DNA from: Propionibacteriaceae bacterium AM104-82
GTDB taxonomy: Bacteria; Actinomycetota; Actinomycetes; Propionibacteriales; Propionibacteriaceae
NCBI GenBank assembly: GCA_027658995.1
Contig: JAQDQK010000033.1
Span: 1 to 22,611 of the forward strand
Direction: 5' to 3'
Length of the DNA: 22,611 nt
Part shown: positions 7,083 through 16,045 of the stretch, piece after piece
Layout of the letters: every line of letters begins with the position of its first letter
Position numbering within the stretch: the stretch's first letter is position 1
Notes under the pieces: generated by a model
What the model was told of the DNA's origin: nothing
What the model saw: only the letters and a program-made list of their open reading frames with translations
The model's database searches: none
Made by a program: the position numbers and the translations under genes

Positions 7083-9696
7083 CATTGTCGTGATCGCGGC
7101 GCGGCGGCCGGTCGCCGTCGCGCTGCAGGCGGTGCTGCACGACTGGACGGTGCAGGGGCTGGTCAATCCGTGCCGCATCGTCGACCTCGACTCGATCGTG
7201 GACGGGCAGCCCGCGATCCCGGCGGGAGTGCTGGAGCCCGACGGCTCCGTCCGCACGGTCGCGCTGCAGCAGGATCTCGCGCACACCCGGGTCGGCCGGA
7301 TCCGGCTCGCGGTGGTCGGCGTGGTCGACGAGGATGAGACGGCGGTCGCGCCGCGGCAGGCCGCCACCGTCCTCGAGGCGATCAGGCAGACGGTGCCGAG
7401 CGCGCCGATCGTGCAACTCAACGTGTCGGCGGGCAGCCCGGAGGCCGAGTGGGGCGGACGGGCGCTCGCCGTGTTCGGCTGGCACAACCTGGCGATCTCG
7501 CCCGAGGAGTCCGTCTCTCCCGCGCAGGGCTCTGCCGCGCTGGTCCGCTCGCTGGACGACCCGCGCTGGCTGCTGCTGCTGACCGGGACGCTGTGCTCGT
7601 TGACCGGGCTGTGGCCGGGGCAGGCGAACGCCCCGTTCGACGACAGGCAGGCCCCCAGCGGCGGCCTGATCGTGCCGGTCCGCGCCTTCAGCCGGTCGCT
7701 GTCGTCCGGGTCCGTGCAGGACGCGCTCGCGTCCCGGCTCGTCTCGGTGCACGACCGCTACCCGACGCCTCGCGTCGACTCCAGTTACGCGCTGTCGATC
7801 GACGACGAGGCCGCCTCCGCCGTTGCGATGGCCGACCAGTTGCTCACCAAACACGTCGACGTGATGCCGCGCGTCAGGCACCGCACCCCGCCCCCCGCGC
7901 CGCAGAAGGTCGGCGCGTGGGAGGCGATCAAGCAGTTCGTGGTGTTCGCGGGCAAGGCGCTTGCCTCCGCGCCGCGCAACGCCGTCGACGCGCTGAACCG
8001 GTCCGTGTCGCAGGCCACCGCCAACGCCGTCCAGAACGCCGTCTTCGGGGGCGCCGACTCCGGCTTCGCCGTGGTGGTGCGGGGCGTGCGGGCCGACGGG
8101 TCGTCCGCGACGTGGGCCGAGTACGAGCAGTCGCTCGACTCTGTGATCCGCAGGGCCGCGCAGCACGGCGAACTTGAGCCGGTCCCGCAGAAGCCGCAAC
8201 TGTGGCACGACTTCGTCGACGGCGGCATGACGCTGCTCGACGCGGGCAGCAGGTCGGCCGAACTGCCGCCCCGCACGCTCGGCTCGCAGCGCGCCGTCAT
8301 CACCACCACCGACCGGGTCGGGGTCGACCCGTCCGACGCGTTCACGCTGCCGTCGAACCTGGCCGCGTTCCTGCCGAACTGGCGGATCGAGGCGGGCGAC
8401 GACATCGCCGTCGGGCGGCTCTTCGAGCGCCTCGACCACCTGGCCCAGACGCAGCCGCATCTGGGCCAGGCCGTCAGCGCAGAACGTAACCGGCTGCGGG
8501 AGTGGGCCAACCGGGTCCGCGGCTCGTACTCCGGCCACATCGGCCGCAGGCTCGGCGACGCGCACCGCGCGACCATCGCGGAGGTGCAGGAACTGACCGA
8601 CCTCGTGGACAGGCTCGGCGGCAAGCCGCCCGCCCCCGAGGCGATCCAGCAGGAGCAGGACGAACTGGCCAGCCACGTCCGCGTGATGTCGGCCGTCTCG
8701 CTGTCGCTGATCGCGATCTTCGTCGCGCTGACCGCGCTGTCCGTGCTCGGCTGGCCCTGGCTGATCCTGATGGTGCTGCTCACCGTCGGGGCCTGGGCGG
8801 GCGTCGGGGCGTGGCTGCACATGAAGTCCTCGGCGAAGGTCTACGCCTACCTCAACAAGTTGCGCGCCGCGACCACCGAGTTGGAGGACGCCACACGGCA
8901 CCGGATGGAGGCGCTGGAGGACCTGCGCCGGATCAGCCGCGCCTACCGGCAGTACCTCGACTGGTCCCGCGCGTTCGGCGCGTTCATCCACGCCCCGCTC
9001 GGCCAGGCCACCGCCTCGACCGAGCGCCAGTTGCACGTCGGGCAGGGCATGCCGCTCAACCTCGCCGTCGGCGTCGCCGTCCCGGACGATGAGGCCGTCG
9101 AGGACGTCGCCAACCGGTGGCGCGGCGAACTGTTCCGCGTCGGGTGGCTCTCCGATGCGTGGCGCGCGTTCATCTCCGACCTGCCCGCCAGCCTGGGCAA
9201 CCTGCGCCACCACCTGCAGCAGGACCCGAACCTGCTCGGCAACGATCCCGCCATCGACGGGGTGCCGGTGCTGACCAGGTGGAGCACCGCGCTCGCCGAG
9301 GCGGTCGGCACAAGGCGGCTGCCGCAGGCGACCTCGCAGCGCATCGTCGAACTCACCAGGAGCGACGCGGAGGCCCGTGACCGGCTGCTCAGCCGGGTGC
9401 TGGTGCGCGACTCGTCCGGGCGCCCGCAGGAGGTGTCGCGGACCTCGTTCATCGAGGGTCTCGACCGGGCCGAGATGTCCGGCTCCTTCCAGCCGGGCAT
9501 GTTCAACGCGGCGGGCGGCGTCGTCGACATCCGTTCCGTGCGACACACGCTCGCGCAGGAGGACGCGACCGGCCTTGACGTGGCCCTCGTGGTCGTCCAA
9601 CTTGGCGGCGCATATGATCCCTCCAAGTTCGCCGGGGCCGAACGGCCGCCGGAGGAGCCGCGGTCGCTGCAGTCGTCGTCGGACTCGTTCATCTAG
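7063..9696 (+). CDS. Large protein with central two-TM hairpin, unknown function
   Basis: This 877-residue protein is not recognised as a characterised family. The N-terminal third is alpha/beta (MTWSGSDIVVIAARRPVAVA at the start, then VGRIRLAVVGVVDEDE) and may be a Rossmann-like or vWA-like soluble domain. A helical segment precedes a tight pair of membrane helices at about 546-565 and 567-588, separated only by GWPW. They are followed by probable coiled-coil (KLRAATTELEDATRHRMEAL) and another soluble domain. Both large soluble parts would therefore be cytoplasmic. The start at 7063 has AGGGAG 6 nt upstream and overlaps the tubulin-like gene by 20 nt. The tight coupling suggests a dedicated partner, possibly the membrane anchor of the tubulin-like GTPase. 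Confidence 0.85.
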   Translation: MTWSGSDIVVIAARRPVAVALQAVLHDWTVQGLVNPCRIVDLDSIVDGQPAIPAGVLEPDGSVRTVALQQDLAHTRVGRIRLAVVGVVDEDETAVAPRQAATVLEAIRQTVPSAPIVQLNVSAGSPEAEWGGRALAVFGWHNLAISPEESVSPAQGSAALVRSLDDPRWLLLLTGTLCSLTGLWPGQANAPFDDRQAPSGGLIVPVRAFSRSLSSGSVQDALASRLVSVHDRYPTPRVDSSYALSIDDEAASAVAMADQLLTKHVDVMPRVRHRTPPPAPQKVGAWEAIKQFVVFAGKALASAPRNAVDALNRSVSQATANAVQNAVFGGADSGFAVVVRGVRADGSSATWAEYEQSLDSVIRRAAQHGELEPVPQKPQLWHDFVDGGMTLLDAGSRSAELPPRTLGSQRAVITTTDRVGVDPSDAFTLPSNLAAFLPNWRIEAGDDIAVGRLFERLDHLAQTQPHLGQAVSAERNRLREWANRVRGSYSGHIGRRLGDAHRATIAEVQELTDLVDRLGGKPPAPEAIQQEQDELASHVRVMSAVSLSLIAIFVALTALSVLGWPWLILMVLLTVGAWAGVGAWLHMKSSAKVYAYLNKLRAATTELEDATRHRMEALEDLRRISRAYRQYLDWSRAFGAFIHAPLGQATASTERQLHVGQGMPLNLAVGVAVPDDEAVEDVANRWRGELFRVGWLSDAWRAFISDLPASLGNLRHHLQQDPNLLGNDPAIDGVPVLTRWSTALAEAVGTRRLPQATSQRIVELTRSDAEARDRLLSRVLVRDSSGRPQEVSRTSFIEGLDRAEMSGSFQPGMFNAAGGVVDIRSVRHTLAQEDATGLDVALVVVQLGGAYDPSKFAGAERPPEEPRSLQSSSDSFI

Positions 9697-9707
9697 GAGA
9701 CACGCAA

Positions 9708-10481
9708 ATGCCTGAGTGGCTCAACGCCGACTTCTTCACCGCCGTGGTGATCTTCTATCTGATCAACGCGGTGCCCTCCTCGCTGTTCGGGATCGCGCTC
9801 GCGCGGCGCTCCGGTCGCCCCTGGTGGCACGGCCTGCTCCCCGCGTTCTTCCTGCCGTGGCTGGGGCTGCTGTTCCTCAACAGGCAGCCCGACGGCGAGC
9901 CGTACGTCACCGGCCCCGCCCGCTACTCGATGGTGATGCTGTTCGTGGCGGGCATCCTGGTGCTGATCTCGATCTGGCTGCCGTGGGTCAACGGAAGCGG
10001 CACCGTCAACGGGCAGTCGGGCTCCTTCGAGTACTCCCCGAACGAGGTCGTCTTCGCCGCGATCCTGATCTGGCTGCTCGCGCTTGGCATGATCCTCAGC
10101 TCGATCGGCCTGCTGTTCCGCGGCGGCTTCACCGTCGCCCTCGTGACGGGGATCCTGGTCGCCTCGATCGGCGGCATCATCGCCGTCAGCTACTACCTGT
10201 TCGGGCCGGCGGGCCTGTTCCTCAGCGAGGCGCGCACCGGCGTCGACCTGAACGTCGAGCTCGGCGCGGGCGCCAAGCTGGCGATCGTGGCGCTCGTGAC
10301 GGCCTACGTCGCGGTGCTCGTGGTGCCGTTCGGGCTGAAGGTGCGCCAGCGCCCCGTCGCGCCGCCCATGGTGGCGCAGCCGCAGTGGAACCAGCCGCAG
10401 CCCCCGCCCCCGCAGCAGCAGTGGGGCGGCGGCCCGACGCCGGGTAGGCAGCGTCCGTCCGGGCCGGGGGCGACCTGGTGA
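9708..10481 (+). CDS. Six-TM membrane protein with Pro/Gln/Trp-rich tail
   Basis: A 257-residue integral membrane protein. Hydrophobic segments lie near 11-32, 39-57, 73-93, 114-137, 141-165 and 190-211. The C-terminal 45 residues are low complexity with PQWNQPQPPPPQQQWGGG and are probably disordered in the cytoplasm. No catalytic motif or transporter family is recognised. AGGAGA at 9695-9700 lies 7 nt before the ATG, and the gap from the previous stop is 11 nt. The stop overlaps the next start as GTGA (10478-10481). The tail resembles the DPW tail of the vWA protein in composition and could bind a shared cytoplasmic partner. It could equally be a structural membrane component with no enzymatic role. 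Confidence 0.85.
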   Translation: MPEWLNADFFTAVVIFYLINAVPSSLFGIALARRSGRPWWHGLLPAFFLPWLGLLFLNRQPDGEPYVTGPARYSMVMLFVAGILVLISIWLPWVNGSGTVNGQSGSFEYSPNEVVFAAILIWLLALGMILSSIGLLFRGGFTVALVTGILVASIGGIIAVSYYLFGPAGLFLSEARTGVDLNVELGAGAKLAIVALVTAYVAVLVVPFGLKVRQRPVAPPMVAQPQWNQPQPPPPQQQWGGGPTPGRQRPSGPGATW

Positions 10482-12694
10482 GCACCGGACTGCAACGCTC
10501 CCGTTGGCTGATCGAGGCGGCGCAGGCGCGCGGGGGTGAGGGCATCTCGCAGCGCGACCTCGAGCTGTGGGGGCATCTCGACATCCGGCTGCGGACCGTG
10601 GCCGAGCACATCCTCTGGGAGAACCGCGACGCGCTGCTGCGCGCCTTCGACGACCTGGTGCCCGCGATGGACGGCCCCGAGCCGCAGCCCGAGCCCCCGT
10701 CTGCACCGCCCGCCAGGCAGGCGCCCGAGCCGCAGCCCGAACTGGACCAGCGCCCGGAGGCCCGCTTCCGCAGGCTGATGGAGTGGCGGGGCGGGCACGA
10801 GGACCCGAAGGTGCGCTCGATCGGCGACCAGGACCTCGCCCGCGTCGCCTCGAGCGGCGCCGTCACCGAGGCGGAGGTCGAACAGGCCGCCGCCCGGCTG
10901 ACCGCCGCCGAACTGGTCGCGCTCTACGCCGACCAGATCGCCTACTTCCTCGGCGGCCCCGACGCCGTCGGACCCGCGCCCCAGCCGGAGCCGGAACCCG
11001 AGCCTGAGCCGGTGCCCGTCGCGGCCCCCGAGCCGGAACTGGCCGACCCGTACGCGCCGTTCGACTGGGAGAAGGTGCCGCAGTTCGTGCCCTTCTCGTG
11101 GGCCGACGGAGCGGCGACGGCGTTCGGCCACCTGTCCGCCGACCTCGAGGACGACGGGGTGCGGCTCGCCTGGACCCCCGCGCCCGAGCGCGCGCCGGTG
11201 ACGCTGTACCGGATCGTCGAGTCGACGTCGAACTGGCCGAGCGGCGCCCCCGAACTGGGCGGCCTCGTCGGCGTCACGCGCTCCAACTCGGGCACCGCGC
11301 AGTTGCATCCTTCAGGCCCCGTCACCTACCTCGCCGTCTGGGTGAACCAGGGCGACTCGCTTCTCTCGGCCGCGCACTCGCAGCCGCGTCTGGTGGGTGT
11401 CGGGCAGGTCGTCTGGCCGCCCAAGGAGTTGAGCGTGCAGGTGACGGCGAACCGCACGGTCGCCGCGCTGCTCTCCGCGCCCGAAGGCAGCCGTGTCGAG
11501 GTGCAGCGGTTCCCCAAGGGCGCCACGATCAGCTACGACATCAACCGCGAGATCGACCGCGAACTTGTCTCCTCGACAGGATTCCGGGACCTGAACCCGC
11601 CGATGGGCGACGACATCGTCTACGCGGCGTTCTGCGTCGCCGATCTGGCCGACGGACAGTCGATGGTGTCGGCGCCGCTGACGGCGGTCGCGCACGTCAC
11701 GCCCGAGGTGCAGCAGATCAAGGTGCAGGTGTCCCGGTCGGAGACGACCCCCGGCGCCTACAACATCTCGTGGCTGCGGCCCAGCCACGGCAAGGTCTAC
11801 CTGTACGCCACGCCGGAGCACCCGCCACACGGGCTGGAGAACGAGTCGCGCACCGCGGAGATCATCGAGGGGCAGGGCCTGACGCCTGAGCGTCGGATCA
11901 ACTACCCGCCCTCCGACCTCGGCGGTCTGATGACCATCAAGGACTATGTGGTCGACCCGACCTGGGTGCGCGCGCACTTCGTGGCGGTGCACTGGGTGTC
12001 GGAGGAGTCGGTGTGGGTCGGCCCCGCCGTCTCGATGGTGACGCCCCACGCGCCGACCTACGCCGAGATCGTCGAGCGCGTCGACTCCGAGATCGTCACC
12101 TTCTCGTGGCCCGAGGGCGTCACGGTCGTGCAGGCCTACCAGGGCCCGCGCGGCCAGACGCTCGACCCGCGCGAGTCCGAGCCGATCGCGCAGTTGACCA
12201 GCGACGAGTACGTCCGGATGGGCGGCATGCGGATCACCCGCACGCTGCCGTCGAACGGCTGCGCGCTGCACCTGTACGGCGTCGTCTACCTCGACGGCAG
12301 GCCGATGTACTCGGAGGCGACCAGCCTCGACTATCCGGGCATCACCCGGCTCGACTACCAGGTGGTGCCCTACGGCCACGACGGCACGCCGTCCCAGCCC
12401 GGGGCGCGGCCCGCGTCGTACCGGATCTTCGCCGAGGTCGACGACGAGTTGCACGACACGCCGCTTGCGATCGTCGGGCAGCTCCACCGACTGCCGCTGC
12501 ACCCGCAGGACGGCCGGATCCTGGCCCAGCCAGTGGTCTCGCTGCAGGCGGGCGTCCCGACGCCCATCGCGGAACTACCCGTCGGGAACACGCTCGTGTT
12601 CATCCGGGCGTTCGTGAACCTGCCGCCCGCCGACTGCGGAAAGGTCGCGGTGCTCGACCCGCCCGTCTACCAGCTCGAGGTGGTGGTGTCATGA
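10478..12694 (+). CDS. Multidomain beta-rich (FN3-like) cytoplasmic protein with Pro-Glu linkers
   Basis: A 738-residue protein without signal peptide or TM segment. The first 65 residues or so look like a helical domain (RSRWLIEAAQARGGEGIS onward). A Pro/Glu spacer (PEPQPEPP...) follows, then a second helical segment, then a second spacer with EPEPEPEPVPV near residue 175. The remaining 530 residues alternate beta-strand patterns such as GVRLAWTPAP, APVTLYRIVES, YNISWLRPS and VTFSWPEGVTVVQAY, suggesting several fibronectin-III-like sandwiches. The start is GTG at 10478 inside the upstream stop, and the end overlaps the GAP1-like gene as ATGA. Its neighbours suggest an adaptor or scaffold for the GTPase complex. 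The fold is inferred from strand patterns only. Confidence 0.8.
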   Translation: MSTGLQRSRWLIEAAQARGGEGISQRDLELWGHLDIRLRTVAEHILWENRDALLRAFDDLVPAMDGPEPQPEPPSAPPARQAPEPQPELDQRPEARFRRLMEWRGGHEDPKVRSIGDQDLARVASSGAVTEAEVEQAAARLTAAELVALYADQIAYFLGGPDAVGPAPQPEPEPEPEPVPVAAPEPELADPYAPFDWEKVPQFVPFSWADGAATAFGHLSADLEDDGVRLAWTPAPERAPVTLYRIVESTSNWPSGAPELGGLVGVTRSNSGTAQLHPSGPVTYLAVWVNQGDSLLSAAHSQPRLVGVGQVVWPPKELSVQVTANRTVAALLSAPEGSRVEVQRFPKGATISYDINREIDRELVSSTGFRDLNPPMGDDIVYAAFCVADLADGQSMVSAPLTAVAHVTPEVQQIKVQVSRSETTPGAYNISWLRPSHGKVYLYATPEHPPHGLENESRTAEIIEGQGLTPERRINYPPSDLGGLMTIKDYVVDPTWVRAHFVAVHWVSEESVWVGPAVSMVTPHAPTYAEIVERVDSEIVTFSWPEGVTVVQAYQGPRGQTLDPRESEPIAQLTSDEYVRMGGMRITRTLPSNGCALHLYGVVYLDGRPMYSEATSLDYPGITRLDYQVVPYGHDGTPSQPGARPASYRIFAEVDDELHDTPLAIVGQLHRLPLHPQDGRILAQPVVSLQAGVPTPIAELPVGNTLVFIRAFVNLPPADCGKVAVLDPPVYQLEVVVS

Positions 12695-14058
12695 GGCAAC
12701 TCGTCTACGGAAGCGCCGACCAGATCGCCGGCCGCGATGTCGGCGGGTGGGGCGTGCTGCACACCACCGGCGGCATCGGCAAGGAGGAGGGCGAGGCGCT
12801 GCTGAAGCTGACCAGCGTCGCGATGCCCTCGACGCTGCCGCAGTTCCCGTCGGCCCAGCAGTTGCAGCAGCGCGCCGTCCGGTTCCGGATCGGCCCGCTC
12901 GGCGACGGCTTCGCGGCCTGCCGCAGCGTGGAGGCAGGCACCGACCACACCGGGCGACCCGGCAACGTTGTGTCGCACTGCGCAGTGATCGACGCCCGTC
13001 CGACGCTTCGTCCGGTCGACTGGTTCTTCTCTCCCGGCTGGGTGACGCCCTACGGATCGCGGCAGGTCGCCGAGGCGGTTCCCCCCGCGGAGCTTCCCGC
13101 GCCGCGCGGCTGGGAGGACACCGCGGCCTGGCTGCGGGCCGACCCGTCGCGCACCGCGCGGATCAGGTGGGTCGTCGACCTCGCCCTGACGCAACTGCTG
13201 GGGCAGGAGCGGCTCGTCATGGTCGGCCCGAGCGCCGCGGAGTGCGCGCACTGGATCTCGATGCTGAGCTGGGTACTCGACCCGGGCACCATCAACCTGG
13301 TGCGGATCTGCATCGGCGAGGATCCCCGCAGCGCCATCGAGCAGTTGGCGACGGTCCCGGTCGTGGTCGCGGTCACCGCGCCGCTCGACCCGAAGACGCT
13401 GCGCGGAGTGCCCCAGTTGGACCTCGGCTGGCACGTCGAGCAGGACCCCACCGGCGACGGCGCCCGCTGGCGCCTTCCCGACGGCAGCGTCGCCGGCCGC
13501 TCCAACGCGGCGGCGCTGGTCGTCGACCTCGCCTACGCAGAGCCTGAGGTCGCGCTCGCGGTGTTCGCCAAGCGCGACGAGTTCATCGCCCGCTACCTCG
13601 ACGCTGGCAACGACTTCCAGCCGGGCGACTACCTGGCGTTCCTGCAGGCCGCCTGGCTGACGACGCCCGGCGCGCAGGTGCTGGCCCGCTCCGAGCCGAT
13701 CAGGTACCTGCTCGACAGCGTCTCCGATGAGATCCTGCGCTGGGACGAGTTCGTGGCGCTGGCCACCGAGGTCGGCGTCCCCGTCCCGACCGACTCGCCC
13801 GCCGAGGACATCAACGTCTACGCGATGGCCCCTGAGGTCGTCGATCCGTGGCAGGTCGACGACGAGCCCAACGGCCTCGAGGCAGCGCTGATCGGGGCAG
13901 CGGCGCTCGGCAAGGCCGGCGTCGACGTCGAGCGTCTGCTCGCCGTGGGACGGCTGGCCGAGCGCATCGATGAGCAGCCAGAGGAACTCCGCCAGGCGAT
14001 GCGCGACATCGTGGCGGCCCTCGAACCGCACGCAACCATCCATGGAGAGGACCTCTGA
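12691..14058 (+). CDS. GAP1-like GTPase-associated protein
   Basis: A 455-residue protein. The N-terminus MRQLVYGSADQIAGRDVGGW, then the LPQFPSAQQL region and the pattern RPGNVVSHCAVID, match what I recall of the GTPase-associated protein 1 N-terminal domain (GAP1-N), a family defined by its linkage to bacterial conflict-type GTPases. The WVTPYGSRQV region and a helical C-terminus follow. There is no TM or signal peptide. In that family the protein is predicted to act with the operon's P-loop GTPase, which here lies two genes downstream (15074). A biochemical GAP activity is not established from sequence. The ATG at 12691 overlaps the previous stop; the TGATG overlap at 14056-14060 couples it to the next gene. 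Confidence 0.75.
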   Translation: MRQLVYGSADQIAGRDVGGWGVLHTTGGIGKEEGEALLKLTSVAMPSTLPQFPSAQQLQQRAVRFRIGPLGDGFAACRSVEAGTDHTGRPGNVVSHCAVIDARPTLRPVDWFFSPGWVTPYGSRQVAEAVPPAELPAPRGWEDTAAWLRADPSRTARIRWVVDLALTQLLGQERLVMVGPSAAECAHWISMLSWVLDPGTINLVRICIGEDPRSAIEQLATVPVVVAVTAPLDPKTLRGVPQLDLGWHVEQDPTGDGARWRLPDGSVAGRSNAAALVVDLAYAEPEVALAVFAKRDEFIARYLDAGNDFQPGDYLAFLQAAWLTTPGAQVLARSEPIRYLLDSVSDEILRWDEFVALATEVGVPVPTDSPAEDINVYAMAPEVVDPWQVDDEPNGLEAALIGAAALGKAGVDVERLLAVGRLAERIDEQPEELRQAMRDIVAALEPHATIHGEDL

Positions 14059-15077
14059 TGGCCGGAATCGTCCAGCTCGCTGCCGGCGGCACCGCGCAGG
14101 CGCCCGCCGGGGCGGTGTCGATCAAGCTCAGCACCACGGGCCCCGCCCAGGTGCTGCTGAGCCGACCCGACGGCGAGGTCGTCGAGCCGCAGTTCCGCGT
14201 CTCGGCCAACGAGGTCGTCGTGGTGCCCGGCCAGGAACTCCTGATCGGCGCCCGCTCGTCGACGGGGCAGCCGTTCGCCTCCGGCACCCGGCTCGGCATG
14301 TCGTTCCGCAGCCCCGGCGGCGCCGGCTCGGAGATCGTCCGGCCCGCCGTCGAGGTCGGGGGCCATCACAGCGTGCACCTGGTGCGGCTCGGAGCCGACG
14401 GCACGCTGACCGACCTGTTCGCCGACGCCCGTCGCGCGGATGAGGGCGCCTGGTCGCGCGCCTGGCTGCGCCCCGGCGAGTACGCCTACCACGTCAACCA
14501 TCAGGATTCGACGACCCGCGACGTCGGCTGGGCGCTCGTGCTCGACGCGTCCGCGTCGGTGCTCGTCGAGGAGCGGCGTGCCGCGATCGGCACCTTCGTC
14601 GAGACGCTGATCGGGGTCGCCGCGACCGGATACGGGAACCTGCCCGGCTCGGTGCTCGTCGCGACCGAGCCGGTGCGCGACTCGGTCGCCGCGCTGGACG
14701 CCGACGCCATCGACTGGAACGACGCGCTCGGACACGACCCTGCCCCGTGGCCGCGGGTGACGCGCGCCGTCGAGGCCGCCGCGAAGGGTGGCCGCAGCGT
14801 CGCGCTGCTGCTCGACGGGGTCCCCGTCGACTACCGCGAGTTGGAGGCCTTCGCCGCGTCGTCGGGGACGCCGATGCTGGTGGTCGCCGTCGGACGCTCC
14901 CGCCACGGGCTGCGACCCGAGGATCGCCCGGCGCAGTTCTGGGACGAGGAACTCGCAGCCCTCGACGGGCTTGCCGCGCTGGAGAACGTGCGCCTCGTCT
15001 CGACGGCCGACCTGGCGGGCGCCGTCGAGGATGCCGCCGGCCTGGCAGACGCCCTGTTCCCGAAGGTCGCCTCATGA
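14058..15077 (+). CDS. vWA-like protein with N-terminal beta domain
   Basis: A 339-residue soluble protein. Residues 1-155 form a beta-rich domain (repeated strands such as VSIKLSTTGPAQVLLSRPDG, EVVVVPGQELLIGA). The C-terminal half reads as a von Willebrand factor A domain: WALVLDASASV supplies a DxSxS MIDAS at 163-167, and the later ALLLDGVPVD resembles the conserved hydrophobic-DG strand. Ter-linked vWA proteins such as TerY and TerF have similar logic, but I cannot assign it to one of them. GGAGAGG at 14044-14050 lies 7 nt before the ATG. It sits between the GAP1-like and P-loop GTPase genes, with overlaps on both sides, so it is probably a metal-dependent protein-interaction subunit of the same complex. 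The N-terminal domain might be a divergent TerD-like sandwich, but that is weakly supported. Confidence 0.8.
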   Translation: MAGIVQLAAGGTAQAPAGAVSIKLSTTGPAQVLLSRPDGEVVEPQFRVSANEVVVVPGQELLIGARSSTGQPFASGTRLGMSFRSPGGAGSEIVRPAVEVGGHHSVHLVRLGADGTLTDLFADARRADEGAWSRAWLRPGEYAYHVNHQDSTTRDVGWALVLDASASVLVEERRAAIGTFVETLIGVAATGYGNLPGSVLVATEPVRDSVAALDADAIDWNDALGHDPAPWPRVTRAVEAAAKGGRSVALLLDGVPVDYRELEAFAASSGTPMLVVAVGRSRHGLRPEDRPAQFWDEELAALDGLAALENVRLVSTADLAGAVEDAAGLADALFPKVAS

Positions 15078-16045
15078 CCGTGTGCCCGCGCTGCTACCAG
15101 CAGGTCGCCAGGTCCGGCGAGTGCCCCAACTGCCGCTTCGACGTGCCCGTCGAGTGGTTGACGTCGATGCAACTGGCGATCGCCATCACCGGCGCCCGCA
15201 CCGCGGGCAAGTCGGTGCTGATCGGCGTCATGATGGACCAGTTCGAGTACTTCCTGGGGCAGCAGCATCAGAGCTTCCTGACGCCGCTCGGGTCGACCAA
15301 GGAGCGCTTCCACCAGAAGTACCGGGTGCCGCTGTTCGAGCAGCGCAACCTGCTGCGGCCCACGCCTCCCGCGCGCGACGAGCAACTCGAACCGCTGCTG
15401 TGGAGCTTCGAGTACGGCGAGCAGGCGGTCTGCCTCTCCATCATCGACGCGGCGGGCGAGGACTTCGAGTCGCTCGCGCCCTCGGATGCCCGGTTCCGCT
15501 ACCTCGGCTTCAGCGACCTGATCGTCGCGATGGTCGACCCGCTGAAGGTGCCCGGCGTGGCGGCCGTGCTGGAGGGCGTCGTCACGGTGCCCCGCGGCTC
15601 CGGCCACGACCTCGAGGTGATGCGCTCGGTACTCGCGGCCCGCGCGGCGCACCGTCAACAGGGCGGCCCCGACCAGGTGCTCGGCATCGTGCTCAGCAAG
15701 TTCGACGTGCTGCAGCGGATGCGGGACCTGTCCGCGTCGCCGTGGCAGTCGATCTTCAACCGGCCCGGCTCGACCCTGCAGCGCGACCCGTCGATGGTCA
15801 GCGCCTTCGACAACCGCAACGACGCCGACCTGCTACAGCACGAACTCAACGGCCTGCTCGGCCAGTTGGGCGCGTCGATGCTGCTGACCGCCGCCTCCGA
15901 CGCGCAGATCCCGTACCGGCTGTTCGCGACCTCCGCGCTTGGCGCCGAGCCGAACGCCGCCACGATCGGCCGCGGCGGGATCGTGCCGTTCCGGGTGCTC
16001 GACGTGCTGCAGGCCGCGTTGACGAAGAAGATCGGGGTGCGCTGA
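15074..16045 (+). CDS. Zinc-ribbon P-loop GTPase (DO-GTPase/TRAFAC-like)
   Basis: A 323-residue protein. An N-terminal zinc ribbon has cysteine pairs at C4/C7 and C17/C20 (CPRC and CPNC). The P-loop GARTAGKS spans residues 40-47. A Walker B/G3-type DAAG is at 125-128 after hydrophobic LSII, and SKFD at 208-211 is in the place of the guanine-specificity NKxD. These match small GTPases of the kind linked to GAP1 proteins in predicted conflict systems (called DO-GTPases, as I recall). It should bind and hydrolyse GTP in the cytoplasm. The ribbon may contact nucleic acid, protein or lipid. The start overlaps the vWA gene (ATGA) and the stop overlaps the TerD gene (TGATG). GTP rather than ATP is inferred from SKFD. 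Confidence 0.85.
   Translation: MTVCPRCYQQVARSGECPNCRFDVPVEWLTSMQLAIAITGARTAGKSVLIGVMMDQFEYFLGQQHQSFLTPLGSTKERFHQKYRVPLFEQRNLLRPTPPARDEQLEPLLWSFEYGEQAVCLSIIDAAGEDFESLAPSDARFRYLGFSDLIVAMVDPLKVPGVAAVLEGVVTVPRGSGHDLEVMRSVLAARAAHRQQGGPDQVLGIVLSKFDVLQRMRDLSASPWQSIFNRPGSTLQRDPSMVSAFDNRNDADLLQHELNGLLGQLGASMLLTAASDAQIPYRLFATSALGAEPNAATIGRGGIVPFRVLDVLQAALTKKIGVR

Noticed and set aside
3597..7487. 1296-codon minus-strand open frame opposite the tubulin-like gene
   Set aside because: It mirrors codon bias of the plus-strand genes, spans a gene boundary and has low-complexity His/Arg/Asp composition.
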